DNA of 64,000 nt from Cercospora beticola (GCF_033473495.1 NC_088942.1:1922001-1986000), one strand, 5' to 3'. Counted from the stretch's first letter, positions 21,626-33,187 are shown. Notes: generated by a model not told the origin, from the letters alone. Numbers and translations: made by a program.

Positions 21626-22579
21626 ATGGGTGTCGGTATGTCAATTGAAGAGCATGGGCGGCGTTGGAAGGATCAGATTGGGAGGTTCGGCGGCGTTCGA
21701 AGGAGCGCGACCCGGAGAGGTCATGAAAAACGCTGGCACACCTTCGCGATATGGCCGACAACGCCCTCTCATCATTCTGCTAGCACCAGGACGATTGCGC
21801 TGACTTTGATACAGATTTGGACAAGCACCACGTCAAGTCGGGTCACCGAAAGGTCCGTGAACCTTTTCCATGAGCACTCATGCCTCAGATCATGTCTGAG
21901 GATGTCTGCAAGTCTTGTGTTAACACAAAGGCGCAATCTAGGCCCCGAAGTCGAACAACCCATACAAGAACCTGTTGCACAAGTTGTACACGTTCCTTGA
22001 CCGCCGCACAGACAGCAAGTTCAATGCTACCGTGCTGAGGAGGTGCGTAAAAAGGATATGAGAAATCGGGACAATTTCAGGTCAGTAACTGACCTTGGAG
22101 CAGACTGCGCATGTCGCGCATCAACAACCCACCGATCTCGCTGTCCAAGATCGTGGCCGTCACCGCCAACAAGCACAGCGGCGCTGCTCACGAGGGCAAG
22201 ATCCGCGCTGTCGTTGGAACCGTCACCGACGACAACCGTCTCCTCGAGGTCCCAAAGCTCAGCATCTGCGCTCTTCGCTTCACTGCCCCAGCGCGTGCCC
22301 GCATCGAGAAGGCCGGTGGCGAGTGCCTCACCTTCGACCAGCTCGCCCTCCGCGCCCCAACCGGCTCCAACGTTGTCCTCCTCCGTGGTCCAAAGAACGC
22401 CCGTGAGGCCGTCAAGCACTTTGGCTTCGGTCCTCACACCGACAAGGTACGGCTTTCACATCGCAATAAGTGGACGCTCACATATCTAACAATTTCTACA
22501 GAAGCCATACGTCGAGAGCAAGGGCCGCAAGTTCGAGCGTGCTCGTGGTCGCAGACGGTCGCGTGGTTTCAAGGTCTAA
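21626..22579 (+). CDS. RPL18: Cytosolic 60S ribosomal protein eL18
   Basis: Five exons: 21626-21635, 21815-21852, 21942-22042, 22104-22446 and 22502-22579, giving 189 residues. Introns are 179, 89, 61 and 55 nt, all GT..AG, with branch motifs such as CTGAC. The spliced N-terminus [20 protein letters not shown] matches the eL18 family start. The rest follows with [58 protein letters not shown] and a basic [11 protein letters not shown] end. Length fits the family (about 185). It is a structural protein of the large ribosomal subunit. The first exon carries only ten coding bases and the first intron is the longest, an arrangement common in fungal ribosomal-protein genes. Confidence 0.96.
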
Positions 22580-23158
22580 GCCAGTCGCTAGAGTGCTTCT
22601 GGTTTTGGTGGGTGCAGGGAACGGTACAGGCGTTATAATCACAAATGGCGTCTTCAAAAAGAGCATGAGAGGAGCCCTACATCAGGCGTCTCCTCCGCGT
22701 TGCATGGTACAAAGAGGTGCCTCAGGCTACGCAGTTCATGAAATGACAACGAATCGATCTTGAACACCCATCACTTATTAGCTCACGTGTATGATTGTTT
22801 CTGTGAAACGGACGGACGGCTTCCGGATCTTTCGAGATCCGGACTCCATGGTTCTGGTCGAGTGTGACTGTAAACCTTGATTGGGACCCGATGGTGCCCT
22901 CATTAGATGCGGCCGTGTCTCATTAATGATCGCTTGGACGTGGAGAAAACCTGGAGTAGTTGTCGAACATGCAATTTTGTCCCAATCGCCACTGCCTCAC
23001 TCGTTGTCCCAATGCGGCAAGAATCAAACTTTCTCAGTCTAACCAAAATTTCACGAGTCACCAGCACTCGCCGTAAACTTTTCCGACACAGCCGCGCAGA
23101 GACAACATCCTCACGTCCTACATCTGAACAGATTACTCTGACTTCAGACCTTGTCGAC
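22580..23158. other. Intergenic, eL18 3' end and ADE2 promoter
   Basis: About 580 bp between two genes on the same strand. A perfect 9-bp hairpin lies at 22822-22843. No separate gene is supported. Confidence 0.5.
22822..22843 (+). other. Perfect hairpin with TTCG loop
   Basis: TCCGGATCT, loop TTCG, AGATCCGGA: a 9-bp perfect stem capped by a UUCG tetraloop if transcribed. It lies 240 bp downstream of the eL18 stop and could be a 3' structural element or chance. Confidence 0.6.
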
Positions 23159-25092
23159 ATGGTAAGTCTAGCGATCACCCAAAGGAAGAAAATTTGTCTG
23201 CGCGCCCTCAGTCTCTCCACCACTCATGTGATTTGTGGTCCATCAGCGCGGCTTCACGAGCACAGACAATCTGAACGATTGCCAGAGACAGTAGCTCATA
23301 CTCAAGCTAGGCATCAGACAAGGTCGTTGGCGTCCTCGGCGGCGGCCAACTGGGTCGCATGTTGGCAGAGGCCGCCAATCTGCTCGAGATCAAGGTCAAT
23401 TTTCTGGACGCCGCCGGATCAAGTGCCAAGCAGGTCTCTGGACATGACGGACACGTCGAAGGATCCTTCAAAGACAAGGATGCGATCCAGAAACTGGCTG
23501 AGAAGTCCGATGTGATCACAGTCGAGATTGAGCATGTCGACACTGAAATGCTCAAGGAAGTCGCAGACACTGTCGATGTGCAGCCTTCTTGGCAGACAAT
23601 CCGCACTATCCAGGACAAGTACGTTCAAAAATTGCACCTGGAGAAGAATGGCGTGGCAGCAGCGCAATTTCAGGCTCTGTCGGCTCCTACGCTTCAAGAA
23701 ATGGATCGCGTAGGTACCGAACTTGGCCTGCCGTTCATGTTGAAGTGTAGGAGAGATGCCTACGATGGGCGCGGAAACTTTGCCGTCAAGACGAAAACCG
23801 ACTTCAGAGAGGCTCTGGACGTACTCTCCAAGAACAAGGACCTATATGCCGAGAAATGGTGCAACTTCAAGATGGAGCTCGCAGTCATGGTCGTCAAGAC
23901 CAAAGACAATGTTCTGTCTTTCCCTACAGTCGAGACGATCCACGAGGACAGCATTTGCAAATTGACCTATTGCCCAGCTCGTGGCGTTAGTCCTGAAATT
24001 GACAAGAAGGCTCAGGCATTGGCACGGCAGGCAGTTGGGTGCTTTTGGGGCAAAGGCGTCTTCGGCGTGGAGATGTTCCTGACGAGAAATAACGACCTTC
24101 TGATCAACGAGATCGCACCTCGTCCTCACAATTCTGGTCACTATACCATCGAAGGCTGCCCGGTGTCCCAATATGAAGCCCACCTTCGTGCGATCCTGGA
24201 TTTGCCACTTCAGCAGGAAGACTTGCAGCTTCGAGAGCCAAGCATAATGCTCAACATTCTTGGTGGAGAGTCGCCAGATTCACATCTCTTGATAGCACGC
24301 GCAGCTCTGCGCCACCGCCGCACTAAAATCCATCTCTACGGAAAAGGTATGTGCAGTATCAATCGTCCTGCAGCTTTTCGCGGCACTGACAAAACCACAG
24401 GTCAAGCACGCAAAGGCCGCAAAATGGGTCACATTACAGTCTGCGCACCCACAATGCAAGAAGCCGAGCAAATCATCCAACCCATGATCGACCTAGTCGA
24501 CGAAGGCAAACCCCAAATCAACCGCCGAGGCTCCGTAATGTACAGCACACCACAAGAGAAACCAACAGAGAAACCCCTCGTAGCAATCGTAATGGGCTCC
24601 GATTCCGACCTCCCCGTCCTGCAACCCGGCCTCGCAATCCTCAACAAATTCTCCATCCCGTACACAACCCGCATAACCTCCGCCCACCGCACTCCATCCT
24701 GGATGGCCGAGTTTGCCTCTGGCGCCGCAGCTTCTGGCCTCAAAGTCATCATCGCAGCTGCAGGTGGTGCGGCTCATTTACCAGGCATGACAGCGGCTTA
24801 TACTTCGCTGCCCGTCATTGGTGTTCCGGTGAAGCCTACTATTGGCGATGGCATGGATTCTCTGCTGAGTATCTGTAACATGCCGAGAGGAGTTCCGGTG
24901 GCTACTGTCTCGATCAACAACTCGGTCAATGCGGCTCTACTTGCCGCTCGCATCATTGGTTCAGCGGATTTGAAGGTCAGAGACGTGGTGGAGAAGTACA
25001 TGAAAGATTCGGAAAAGGAGGTTCGGGAGAAGGATCTCAAGTTGGTGGAAATCGGGGCAGAGAAGTATGCCACTGAGATTCTGAAGAAGTGA
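23159..25092 (+). CDS. ADE2: Phosphoribosylaminoimidazole carboxylase (PurK-PurE fusion)
   Basis: The product makes CAIR from AIR in de novo purine synthesis. Exons: 23159-23161 (the ATG alone), 23311-24346 and 24401-25092; introns 149 nt (GTAAGT..TAG) and 54 nt (GTATGT..CAG). This gives 576 residues, close to the usual fungal length of about 570. The start is chosen because ATG joined to GCATCAGACAAG gives MASDKVVGVLGGGQLGRM, the conserved PurK N-terminus. The N-terminal ATP-grasp domain shows KCRRDAYDGRGN, VCPARG-like and EIAPRPHNSGHYTIE motifs. The C-terminal PurE domain (from about residue 410) has GSDSD, SAHRTP, AAGGAAHLPGM and GDGMDSLLSI. The second intron lies between the two domains, is divisible by three and has no stop. 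Loss of this enzyme gives red pigment in fungi (established). Confidence 0.96.
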
Positions 25093-25857
25093 GCAGTCGA
25101 GAAGTATGGGTAATTAATCATTGCAATGGAATTGGGTATCATCGGGCGACGTCTCTCTCTGACTCGGCCGATCACTGTAAGCTCAATCTTCACCAGAATG
25201 TCAGGTTCTGAAAGGCAGTTCAACCAATCTCGTTGCCCATACCATTTCAGTGGGACAACGAATGTTGAGCCAACGTCTGCAGACAGTCTTGACGAAGCCC
25301 ACCGCCCTCTCCTCTACAAGCCTTCCAAATTCTCCCACTCACTTCAACCCACATCCCCTGAACTCCAGAAAAGCTGCTGATGTCCGAATCATGCTCCATT
25401 CTCCCCCGAACATCTTCCTCCAACCCGTCCGCTGACCTCAGGCATCGAAGAATAAAACCCTACCAAGCCCTAAAGATCCCAACATCAGAGAACAAGTAAC
25501 CCTAGCACGTCCATCACAGTCCAAGATCTACACAGGCCCATTTGACCGACTTCGTTCGGGCACCTTCAACGTAGTCAGCCCACATGCATAGCCAAGACAT
25601 AGCACATCATAGCTCCTGCTATTCCGCATAAGTTCCGCAATTGCATGTGAAGAATCAAACTGGCTGCCGTGCAAGCTGACCAAGAAGAGGAAGAGTTGAG
25701 GCACATCAACAGATGGTTTGGCTTCGCAAGCCGAACCGATAGAGATAATATGTGTGTGTGTTCATCTATCACCCATACCCATATCCTCAATCATAGCATC
25801 AGATGGTATCGTTATGCATTTCGAACACTCAGAATAGCACAACAGAATAGCAAACAA

Positions 25858-25909
<52 letters not shown>

Positions 25910-26119
25910 CAAACATGAAAAAATTTGTCGCTTCCATAAGAACGCTCGCTCAAGAGAGAAAAATTGTTGTCATGTATCGCGATACAGAAATGGCAAAAGT
26001 GTGAGCAAAGCAGAGTGCGGATAGAGTCGCTGTTTCAGTCCTCTCAATACGGGTATTCTAGATCCGAAGTGGAAAATGGTGCCTGGTCATGGCCGTCCTT
26101 GGTTGTGGAATGTCAACGC
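25093..26119. other. Intergenic between convergent genes
   Basis: About 1 kb holding the 3' ends of ADE2 and the gene at 26120-28021, with a long TG dinucleotide repeat near 25860-25905. No gene is supported. Confidence 0.5.
25859..25905 (+). repeat. (TG)n microsatellite, about 23 units
   Basis: An uninterrupted TG dinucleotide run of about 47 nt. A shorter TGTG run lies about 110 bp upstream. Likely polymorphic in length. Confidence 0.95.
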
Positions 26120-28021
26120 TCAAACTTCTCCCCAAGCGCCCAGCGCAGAAGACAAAGCCTGGCCGCTGTGGATGCTGCCTGCGCTCCCACCAATATCCCA
26201 ATAATGTCTTGAGCTTCCGCTCTTGGTATGTCGACTTCGCTTCGTGCTTTGGCTCGCACAGCTGCTGTCTCCTGTTCGCTTCCTGGCGAGCTGCTCCATG
26301 TGGCGTTTCTTGAGCATAGACTCTCGTCGTCGGGCATGCACTGCTTGGAGTTGTGCTCGTTCGAGAGCTCGCTCGGCGGCTTTTGACACGAGTGGATGTT
26401 GTTGTCGGATAATTTCCTTGCGACGCTCGCTTTCGGGTGATGTGCCCATGGCAGTGTTTACTGTGCCTGTCGTGGCCCAGGACGCTGGCAAAGGACCAAT
26501 ACTGTCAGCGGCACTGGGTTGAGGCCCCGGTTGCGCATTTGAGAAGCGGTTCTTCAGATATGAGAAAACCATCTTCACGTCGACATCTCGCTCCCAGTAC
26601 TCTCGTTCCTTCTGAAGCTTGCCGTGCTCTTCCTCATCTGTGAGCTCATCGGGTTCTTCTTCGATCCCCCATAATGATGTATCGGCAGGTTCTGTGACTG
26701 CTGTGAGTGGCGATTGCGGGACAGTTGGTGCAAAGGCGTTGTCGATGGGAGCTTTGCCTTTTCGTGCTTTCTCCTCCCGTCGGCGTTGTCGCAATGATGG
26801 CTGGCGCGGGATATTTCGTGGAAGTCCAGCGTACTCGATTTCCTGTTCCTGTGCATTCTTGTATGTGCTGAATGCTGAGCCATCAGCTTCGGCGAGTGTG
26901 TTCACGAGGATACCGAGCTCGCGTGCAATGCGGTCGAGAAGTTTGACCTCCCATGCTGGGTCTGAGTCATGAAAGGACACGCGAGATTCTTTTCGAGCTC
27001 TCGTGGCAAGAGGTGACGAGTCCCTCGGTGTTGGTGAGGCATCATCGGCCAGTTGTTCGCCAAATATGACGGACAGAGTGGCATCATCGAGGCCGATGAG
27101 GTCTTGTATCACCTTGCGTGTGATTCTTCGCCACCAAGACTCGCTCTGTGGTGCGGGTTCTGTCTTTGTGCTCCCTGCTGCGTCGGTCATGACTGAGTCT
27201 TGTCGAGAGAAGACTCTTGATAAGGCCTCGTCCTGCAGTTGTGAATGCACTTCACCAGCGCTCGTGGCGGTCGTCATTCGACTGAGCCGTCTCCTCCTCC
27301 GTCTTGTCTCGCGCTCAATCTCCTCCAATACCGCCTTGCTCTGGTCTAATCGCCACTTCTCGATGCGAGCTGTGCGATCATCCTCGGCGCTGATTTCCTG
27401 CTCCACCTCCAGCTCATCTAATTTCCGCTGCACACTGCTTCGCCGTCGAACATGTTTACTACTCCGTCGGTGAGGGTTATATCGTTCAAACTGCCAGAGG
27501 TGCTCCTGTAGATCGACACCGGAGGGGAAGGTGCCAAAGCCGTCGTGCGTGGGCAATACGGTCCCGCCACTGTGATCGAGGTTGGACGGCCCTGCGAACG
27601 GGTTGTGGAAGGCATGAAGGCCGTCGTCGAGACTGTCCAGTTCGTCGGCTTCTGTACCGAGACATGTGCCACTATCGTCGGGATTATTTTCCGACTTGAT
27701 ATGTGTTTCTAATGACGCGATGTCGGACAGGGTTCGGTGTGTTGCTGTGCGTGGCGTTCGCGATGTGCCCGTGGCGCTCTGTTGGTCGGATTGAGGTTGG
27801 AAGAGGATCCATTCTTGCGAGTCTTCGATGGTTCGCCGTGTCGCTGGCGATGTCGGGGCGGGAATGCGTTGCTGTGGGGTGTAGTCGATGGAGAGCTGGC
27901 GTGCTGGTCGCGGTCGCTGCTGGGGCTGCTGGAACGCCATGGCAGCTGATAAGCGCGATAAGGCGCGCGACGGGGTGGTGTTGGGTGTCGGCGTCGTTGT
28001 GCGGTGTTGCAATGGCAGCAA
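26120..28021 (-). CDS. 633-residue basic/coiled-coil protein, unknown function
   Basis: A single open frame from the ATG at 28021 to the TGA at 26122-26120. A second in-frame ATG at 27940 (residue 28, MAFQQPQQ) has an equally good context and may be the true start. I do not recognise the family. The first 190 residues are Ser/Thr/Pro/Gln-rich and probably disordered. Residues about 200-248 form a charged helix ending in a run of six Arg, a possible nuclear targeting signal. Residues about 295-330 (SWWRRITRKVIQDLIGLDDATLSVIFGEQL) and 355-378 look folded and helical. Residues about 450-495 are acidic then WERDVDVKMVFSYLKNRF. Residues 530-585 form a long Arg/Lys-rich helix. No signal peptide or membrane segment is seen. 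Likely a fungus-specific nuclear or cytoplasmic protein, by inference only. Confidence 0.75.
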   Translation of the reverse strand: MLPLQHRTTTPTPNTTPSRALSRLSAAMAFQQPQQRPRPARQLSIDYTPQQRIPAPTSPATRRTIEDSQEWILFQPQSDQQSATGTSRTPRTATHRTLSDIASLETHIKSENNPDDSGTCLGTEADELDSLDDGLHAFHNPFAGPSNLDHSGGTVLPTHDGFGTFPSGVDLQEHLWQFERYNPHRRSSKHVRRRSSVQRKLDELEVEQEISAEDDRTARIEKWRLDQSKAVLEEIERETRRRRRRLSRMTTATSAGEVHSQLQDEALSRVFSRQDSVMTDAAGSTKTEPAPQSESWWRRITRKVIQDLIGLDDATLSVIFGEQLADDASPTPRDSSPLATRARKESRVSFHDSDPAWEVKLLDRIARELGILVNTLAEADGSAFSTYKNAQEQEIEYAGLPRNIPRQPSLRQRRREEKARKGKAPIDNAFAPTVPQSPLTAVTEPADTSLWGIEEEPDELTDEEEHGKLQKEREYWERDVDVKMVFSYLKNRFSNAQPGPQPSAADSIGPLPASWATTGTVNTAMGTSPESERRKEIIRQQHPLVSKAAERALERAQLQAVHARRRESMLKKRHMEQLARKRTGDSSCASQSTKRSRHTKSGSSRHYWDIGGSAGSIHSGQALSSALGAWGEV

Positions 28022-31000
28022 CGACGGTCAGAGTGGGCAAAAAATGATCTCGTGGGTTGGGCGCAAGTCACGCGCCGCTCGAAGGGAGAAGTAGCGGCAT
28101 GCGGCAGTGGTGAGGTGCTTGCAAGCTTGGTGAGTATAAGAGCCCAGCTGGGTCAGGATCGACCGATAGCAGGTGATGGGCAGAAGCAAGACCGCAGCCC
28201 CGCCGGTAGTGTACCGCCGCGTGCGATGTCGTCTTCGTGGACTTCCGTAGCAATAGCACTCGCTGTCGCGCGAGGGCTAGGTGCAATGATATGATGGTAT
28301 GGCGCTAGAAGGACAAGAATGATGTGCTCCCAGGACAGGCGGTGGGATGGCGGCCGGGTTTGGTCGCTGGACGAAGATAGCGCTAAGACGTCTATCGTGT
28401 TTCGTGGACAGACAGCACCAGAGGGCAGAGCTGCCGGATATGCTTTGCTGTCGCCGTCCAGCCTATCGTGAGCTCGCCCGATGTTCCTTGTTTCACGACA
28501 ACTCTGCAGCTGTTCCCGTTGCCCCTTGCGGACTCGTCAACAAAGAAGTGTACGGGATGATTCAGGCTGATGCTGCGGCGGATATTAAGAAAAGGAGGCT
28601 CGCAAGCCCGACTTTCATCATTACACATCACCGCTCTATCGCGCGTGCATCACTGCTTCGGCGGCGGCAGTGTTGCGGCTCGTTGTGTACACCACGCCGC
28701 CAGCAGTCATCGCGTGTCTGTGAGGACCACATCGTGCAGCTGGCCATCAGCCTCTTCCTTGCTCCCGCCAAAGCTGCCAGGTTCATACCATTTTTCCGCC
28801 GCCGACGCCTATCTCAGTTTTTCTTCCATGACGCATTACATTCGACATTGCACCACGCACTCTGCACTCCATTGCATGGCGCACCATCGGCGCATTGATC
28901 GTGCAATACGTGCATGCTATCCGCCGTGCACCTCAACCTCACCTGTAGGCTTGGCTGGCACTGCAGGCGTGGGGCGCCACCACGAAACGCTTTGCGATTG
29001 AGCGATTCATCCCGTCCGGCGACCGAAGAACGCGGCAGTCCAGAGGTACAAAGGTACATCGAGCAGCCCTGCTCGCTCTCGCGCCGTGAACCATTCCCAC
29101 AGCAAGCCAGGCAACTGCTTCGTGGCGTGCTCTGCTGACGGCGCATGTCTTCCGGCGCCACGTAGGAGCATCTTCGTCAGCGCTCACCAACAGGACACGA
29201 TACCAGAAATACCACCGGAATCATGCCAGGAACTGCATCTCATCGCTGCAACTTTCCTACTGGACCCCTTCTTGTGTCTCGAGACCGAGTCACGAGGCGT
29301 GCGCAGCCCGTGCGATGAGCTGCCACAATACACCCGCTTCGTCGCGCCGTCCCCCGAAACACTTGCACCTCTTATCTTCGCAACAATTATCCCAAGAGAT
29401 GCAAGCGGCAGCCCAGCAAGATAGCCTTCGATCCTTCCCCGCCTACACCCGATCCTGTCACGGACCGCGCTTTAACTGCAGACATCTATTTCAGACAACA
29501 GCCACAAGACCCGGACAGCGACCTCACCTCGTGATGACCAACACCGCCCCATCTCATCACAGCGCCTACGCATCCTCACTCCCAGGCACCGTCTCGCGCC
29601 CTTCGCCACATGATGCAACACGTTTCATATATGATCTCACTTCCCAGCATTTCCACGAGATGCCAGGATGTCCCATGTACCGCCAGCGAAGAACACCTGA
29701 CCGAAGTCCTCCCAGACCTCTTCTGCACGGAATTTTTTCATTCACCTAGTGGAGCGAGACAACATCGGCTGTTGTTGCGTCTTCGGCGGCCATATGACAA
29801 ACAAAACAAATTTCTTTCTGTTGATGCGGTTGCGATATCGGAAATTCTAGGACTCAGATTACGACTGCGACCATGCTCAACCGAGTAACAATGATGGACA
29901 AGACGTTGATGGACCGGTACATCCTACTCATCGGCTCGCTGGATGTGGTATTCCAGTGGTGTCATTGTTCTTCGTCTTGACGCCACTGTCCATTGCGCTC
30001 ATATTGGAGTCACTTTACGTGACAGCGGGCGGGAGAGGCCAGATCGTAGATATGCTCCCGCATTGCAGCCGCCGCCTGTACATTCCTCGGGAACTGCTCA
30101 CGGGTCTGCCCGTATTGCGTGTTCGTTCGCTGGAAATTACTCGAACGGTCACGAAGCAGAATCTTCACATGCTTCCGCATTGTTCAGCGTTAGAGCCGCA
30201 TACTTCTGAGAAAGACTGATGCTGCCCTCGCATCGTTCGTACTGTAAGTCATTTCGCCGGAGATAACTGGAGCTGAAGATTAAATCGCTGGTATGACCCG
30301 GAAAAGGTAATGAGCTTTGGTCCAGCTATGCTGAAGCATAGCAAGTAACTCTACAGGCGTCCGTCAACAACAAGCTATCGATCCCCTACAATAGATTCCT
30401 TTCGCTACATCGCTTCCCTGCACGAGCAACCTCCTAGCTCTAGGATACAGCTAGCAACCCATTGCCAGGAGATGCCGATCCAGACCATCACATCTCATCG
30501 TCATCCTTCAGCTCGAATAGGCAATTGACAGAGTACACAGGAAGCGACACATGAACTCTTTGATGCACGGAAACGAGAAGTATGGTCGGCTGTGCTTTAC
30601 ATTCTGGGACTGCACCGAGGTACAACTGAACCCCAACACGACCTTTTCGCCGCTTCCCCGATATGGCAGGAATGCATTCAAGCCTGAAACAGCGGACGGT
30701 CTATCAGCAACGAGAAGAATTTAAGAGTTGGGGCCAATTGTTATGCTCTTCCAAAGTTCCAACGCCCTATCGCTTTGCATCAATGAACCATTATCGCGCA
30801 CTCCTATTCCTGCTCAACTGCTGATCTATGGTACTGTGCCCAATACAACGTCAAAAAAGATTAAACACTATGCCAGTTTTGGCATCTCTTTGCACAGCTC
30901 TACGGAAATGCATACACTTCACTTCAACACCTCGCCAGCAGATCAATGCCGATACTCACGCTTTGCTTCTCGATGCTCGACATGAAGTCGTAGGAGTTGG

Positions 31001-31499
31001 GAACATCTCGGTTTCCGGATACACGACTGCTGCGACTCTGCTTTTGTCTATTCGTGTCTGAGCTTCTAGGGACTAGGACCATTCGTGCAAAATCCAGGCA
31101 CTGCATACAAACGCTTCGCTTCCAGGCTTGAAGACGCCAGTCTGAATACATCCGGGTTGCTCTGCAGGCAGATGTATTTATAACGTGGCGTGAATCGAGT
31201 GCGGGCACTCTAATTGACTGTGCATGCCAACATCGTTCTGCAATGGTTGGCAGAATCCTCTGGGTGCCGTCTACAAGAATCCAGGTGCCACCCTTGAGAA
31301 CGAGAGGCTTCCTTTCTAACACTTGTCAAAGCGGAAGTGTTTGTGCATCGACTCCTGCAGGCAAACTTCACGCCAAGGCTGTAAGTGAATGGCATAGGTC
31401 TGGCCTGTGCTGCACCAGCATCAAGTCTATAACTTGGAGCTTGAACTTTCGAGTTCCACCCGACAAATCAAAATATCCAGAAAATCTACGCCGAAAAAT
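28022..31499. other. 3.5-kb stretch without a supported gene
   Basis: It starts with the promoter of the 633-residue protein. Open frames of up to 183 codons (for example 28347-28898) are Arg/Cys/His-rich in the manner of random GC-rich frames and show no domains. A short frame near 29956-30219 is somewhat hydrophobic at its N-terminus but has no good ATG. Small spliced genes cannot be excluded. Confidence 0.4.
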
Positions 31500-32198
31500 A
31501 TGGACTGGACTCGCCCTGAAAACGAAGACGCCTGCGAACTGTTGCGGCAGGGCAGAGACGCTTGTCTTCGACTGTGCCAACTGCTGTTCGACTTCATACT
31601 CGTTCTCACCGATCTGTTTCTCATCTGCTCCCTCCTGGTTGGCAAGTCTGTGTAAGTTCCAGCATTAGCCTTCGAGTTCCATTCGAGATACGTACTGATC
31701 TTAAACAGTGTCGCCTGTGGCCCGCTGATCCTCGGCGTCGTCGTAACCTGCTTCTACTTTTCTCGACAGAACGATGCCTCGAGTCATGTTGTCGACAATC
31801 TTGTCAGAAGCTTCTGTTCCAACACGTTTTTTGGCGCGTACATGTCTAGCCTCGTCATGATGATGTTTGGCGGCTGGCTCATCACCAGTACGTGTGCTGC
31901 CATTGATTGGGCTGTGCGCGCAGCGGTGAATTACGGTTTGACCTGCTTCGATACCGAAGAGGAATGGGACCAATTCCTGAAGCGATGCTGGCAGGCGGTC
32001 GTTCGGACACACCCTGGATTTTTCCCACAACAGAGTGGGATGTGGGACTTGAAGGAGCCAGTTGATGGACACAACTTCCAGGACGAAACGCGACAGACTC
32101 TCAATTCAGAGCCGGCCATCGACTCTGGCGACCATGATGCGCCGGACAGCACATCTTCCGCCGAGAAGAAGTCCAGCAATGCGTCGGAGACCTGTTGA
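31500..32198 (+). CDS. Small multi-pass membrane protein, unknown function
   Basis: Two exons, 31500-31651 and 31709-32198, with a 57-nt intron (GTAAGT..CAG) give 213 residues; phases match. The N-terminus is short and acidic (MDWTRPENEDACELL). It is followed by hydrophobic segments at roughly residues 25-48 (LCQLLFDFILVLTDLFLICS), 52-70 (ACGPLILGVVVTCFYF) and 95-125 (FFGAYMSSLVMMMFGGWLIT onwards). The final 70 residues are hydrophilic, Asp/Ser-rich and probably cytosolic. I do not recognise the family. The splice junction, which links two hydrophobic stretches in frame, is good evidence that the gene is real. It is convergent with the eight-cysteine secreted protein gene. Confidence 0.7.
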
Positions 32199-32688
32199 AT
32201 GCAACGCGGCTAGCAGCTCCACTTCAAGACAAATTTGCAGCTGCCTAGGAGAAGATACAAGGAGATGCGAAGACGGATCGGGGCAACTGGACACCCCGCT
32301 ATGGAGAGAGGGAAATCCAGATGTTCACACAAAGCATAATCAGAAACGCCAGAAAGGCGGCATTGGGTATCTTCTGAAGGAGATGCTTTGAAAGACAACC
32401 CTCCTTGTCTGGTGCCTCTGATTGACAGTGGCGCCATACCGAGTTTCACTCATCAAACGATCGTCATGCTTTGGCAACGATCAATTTGCATAGATCGCTC
32501 AATGATAACACTCTAGTCCCTCAAATTACGTGCTCTCCACTGTCAACTTCCCTCATCTTCTCTACCATAAACAAAACCAATTATGGCTCATCCTGCCAAT
32601 AGCTTCTGTGTTCAGAGCTGAACACTTTCACGTGCTCGCCGACCATAGTAGACACTCTCCGAATCAATCCCAGTCACCGTGTCTCCAT
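32199..32688. other. Intergenic between convergent genes
   Basis: About 490 bp between two facing stop codons; contains both 3' UTRs and no further gene. Confidence 0.5.
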
Positions 32689-33053
32689 TCAACAACTAAT
32701 ACCATAATAATACGCCCTCGTCACTCTTCCCGGCGTAAACTTTGGGATAGTAGAGCAGCAGTCTGCATCACAATCCTTTCTGACGGCATCGCTGCAGTAA
32801 AGTGCATCACCGTTCTAGTCGTTGTGTCAGTATATGAGTCGAGGGCAGAGATATGTGTCATTGGCGAACGAACGTGTTTATCCCTAGCGACGTTGTCTTT
32901 GAAGCAGCAGTTATCTTTGGAGCAGAAAGCCATCTGTGTGTGGGTGTGCGTGTTAGAATGGCATAGCTAAAGCTAGATAGATGTCGTTGGTAGTGAGTAT
33001 GTGATACGTACGGCGAGACCAAGAATGGCGGAGAGAGCGAAGATGATCTTCAT
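32689..33053 (-). CDS. Secreted eight-cysteine small protein (candidate effector)
   Basis: Three - strand exons: 33053-33012, 32933-32874 and 32814-32689. Introns are 32934-33011 (GTACGT, CTAAC branch, CAG; 78 nt) and 32815-32873 (GTTCGT, CTGAC branch, TAG; 59 nt). Both are phase 0 and the product is 75 residues. Residues 1-16 form a signal peptide (MKIIFALSAILGLAMA, with an AMA cleavage motif). The mature 59 residues hold eight Cys at about 18, 23, 24, 41, 49, 53, 54 and 75, enough for four disulfides, and many Asp/Lys. The splice model matters: a 71-codon frame at 32933-32721 reads through intron 2 and ends in unlike sequence, whereas splicing restores a Cys-rich C-terminus. Size, signal and cysteines fit fungal effector-like or antimicrobial secreted proteins. 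No known family was recognised. The gene is less than 300 bp from the RIP-mutated block. Confidence 0.72.
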
Positions 33054-33187
33054 TTTTGCGGGTTTTCGTTGGAAGATTGGGAGAACGATAGTGTGGGTAG
33101 GCTCCTCTGCAGAGGGTATTCGATCAAGTGTCAAAGTCGGTATAATAAAGATGTCTGATTCTATGGAAAGTAGCGAACGAGCTGGCT

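Noticed and set aside
22907..23515. A 202-codon + strand frame running into ADE2
   Set aside because: It overlaps the ADE2 promoter and exon 2 in another frame and lacks PurK motifs.
25669..26004. A + strand frame containing a Cys-Val repeat
   Set aside because: It is the translation of the TG microsatellite and its flanks.
28347..28898. A 183-codon + strand frame
   Set aside because: Arg/Cys/His-rich, without motifs, in a GC-rich area where random long frames are expected.
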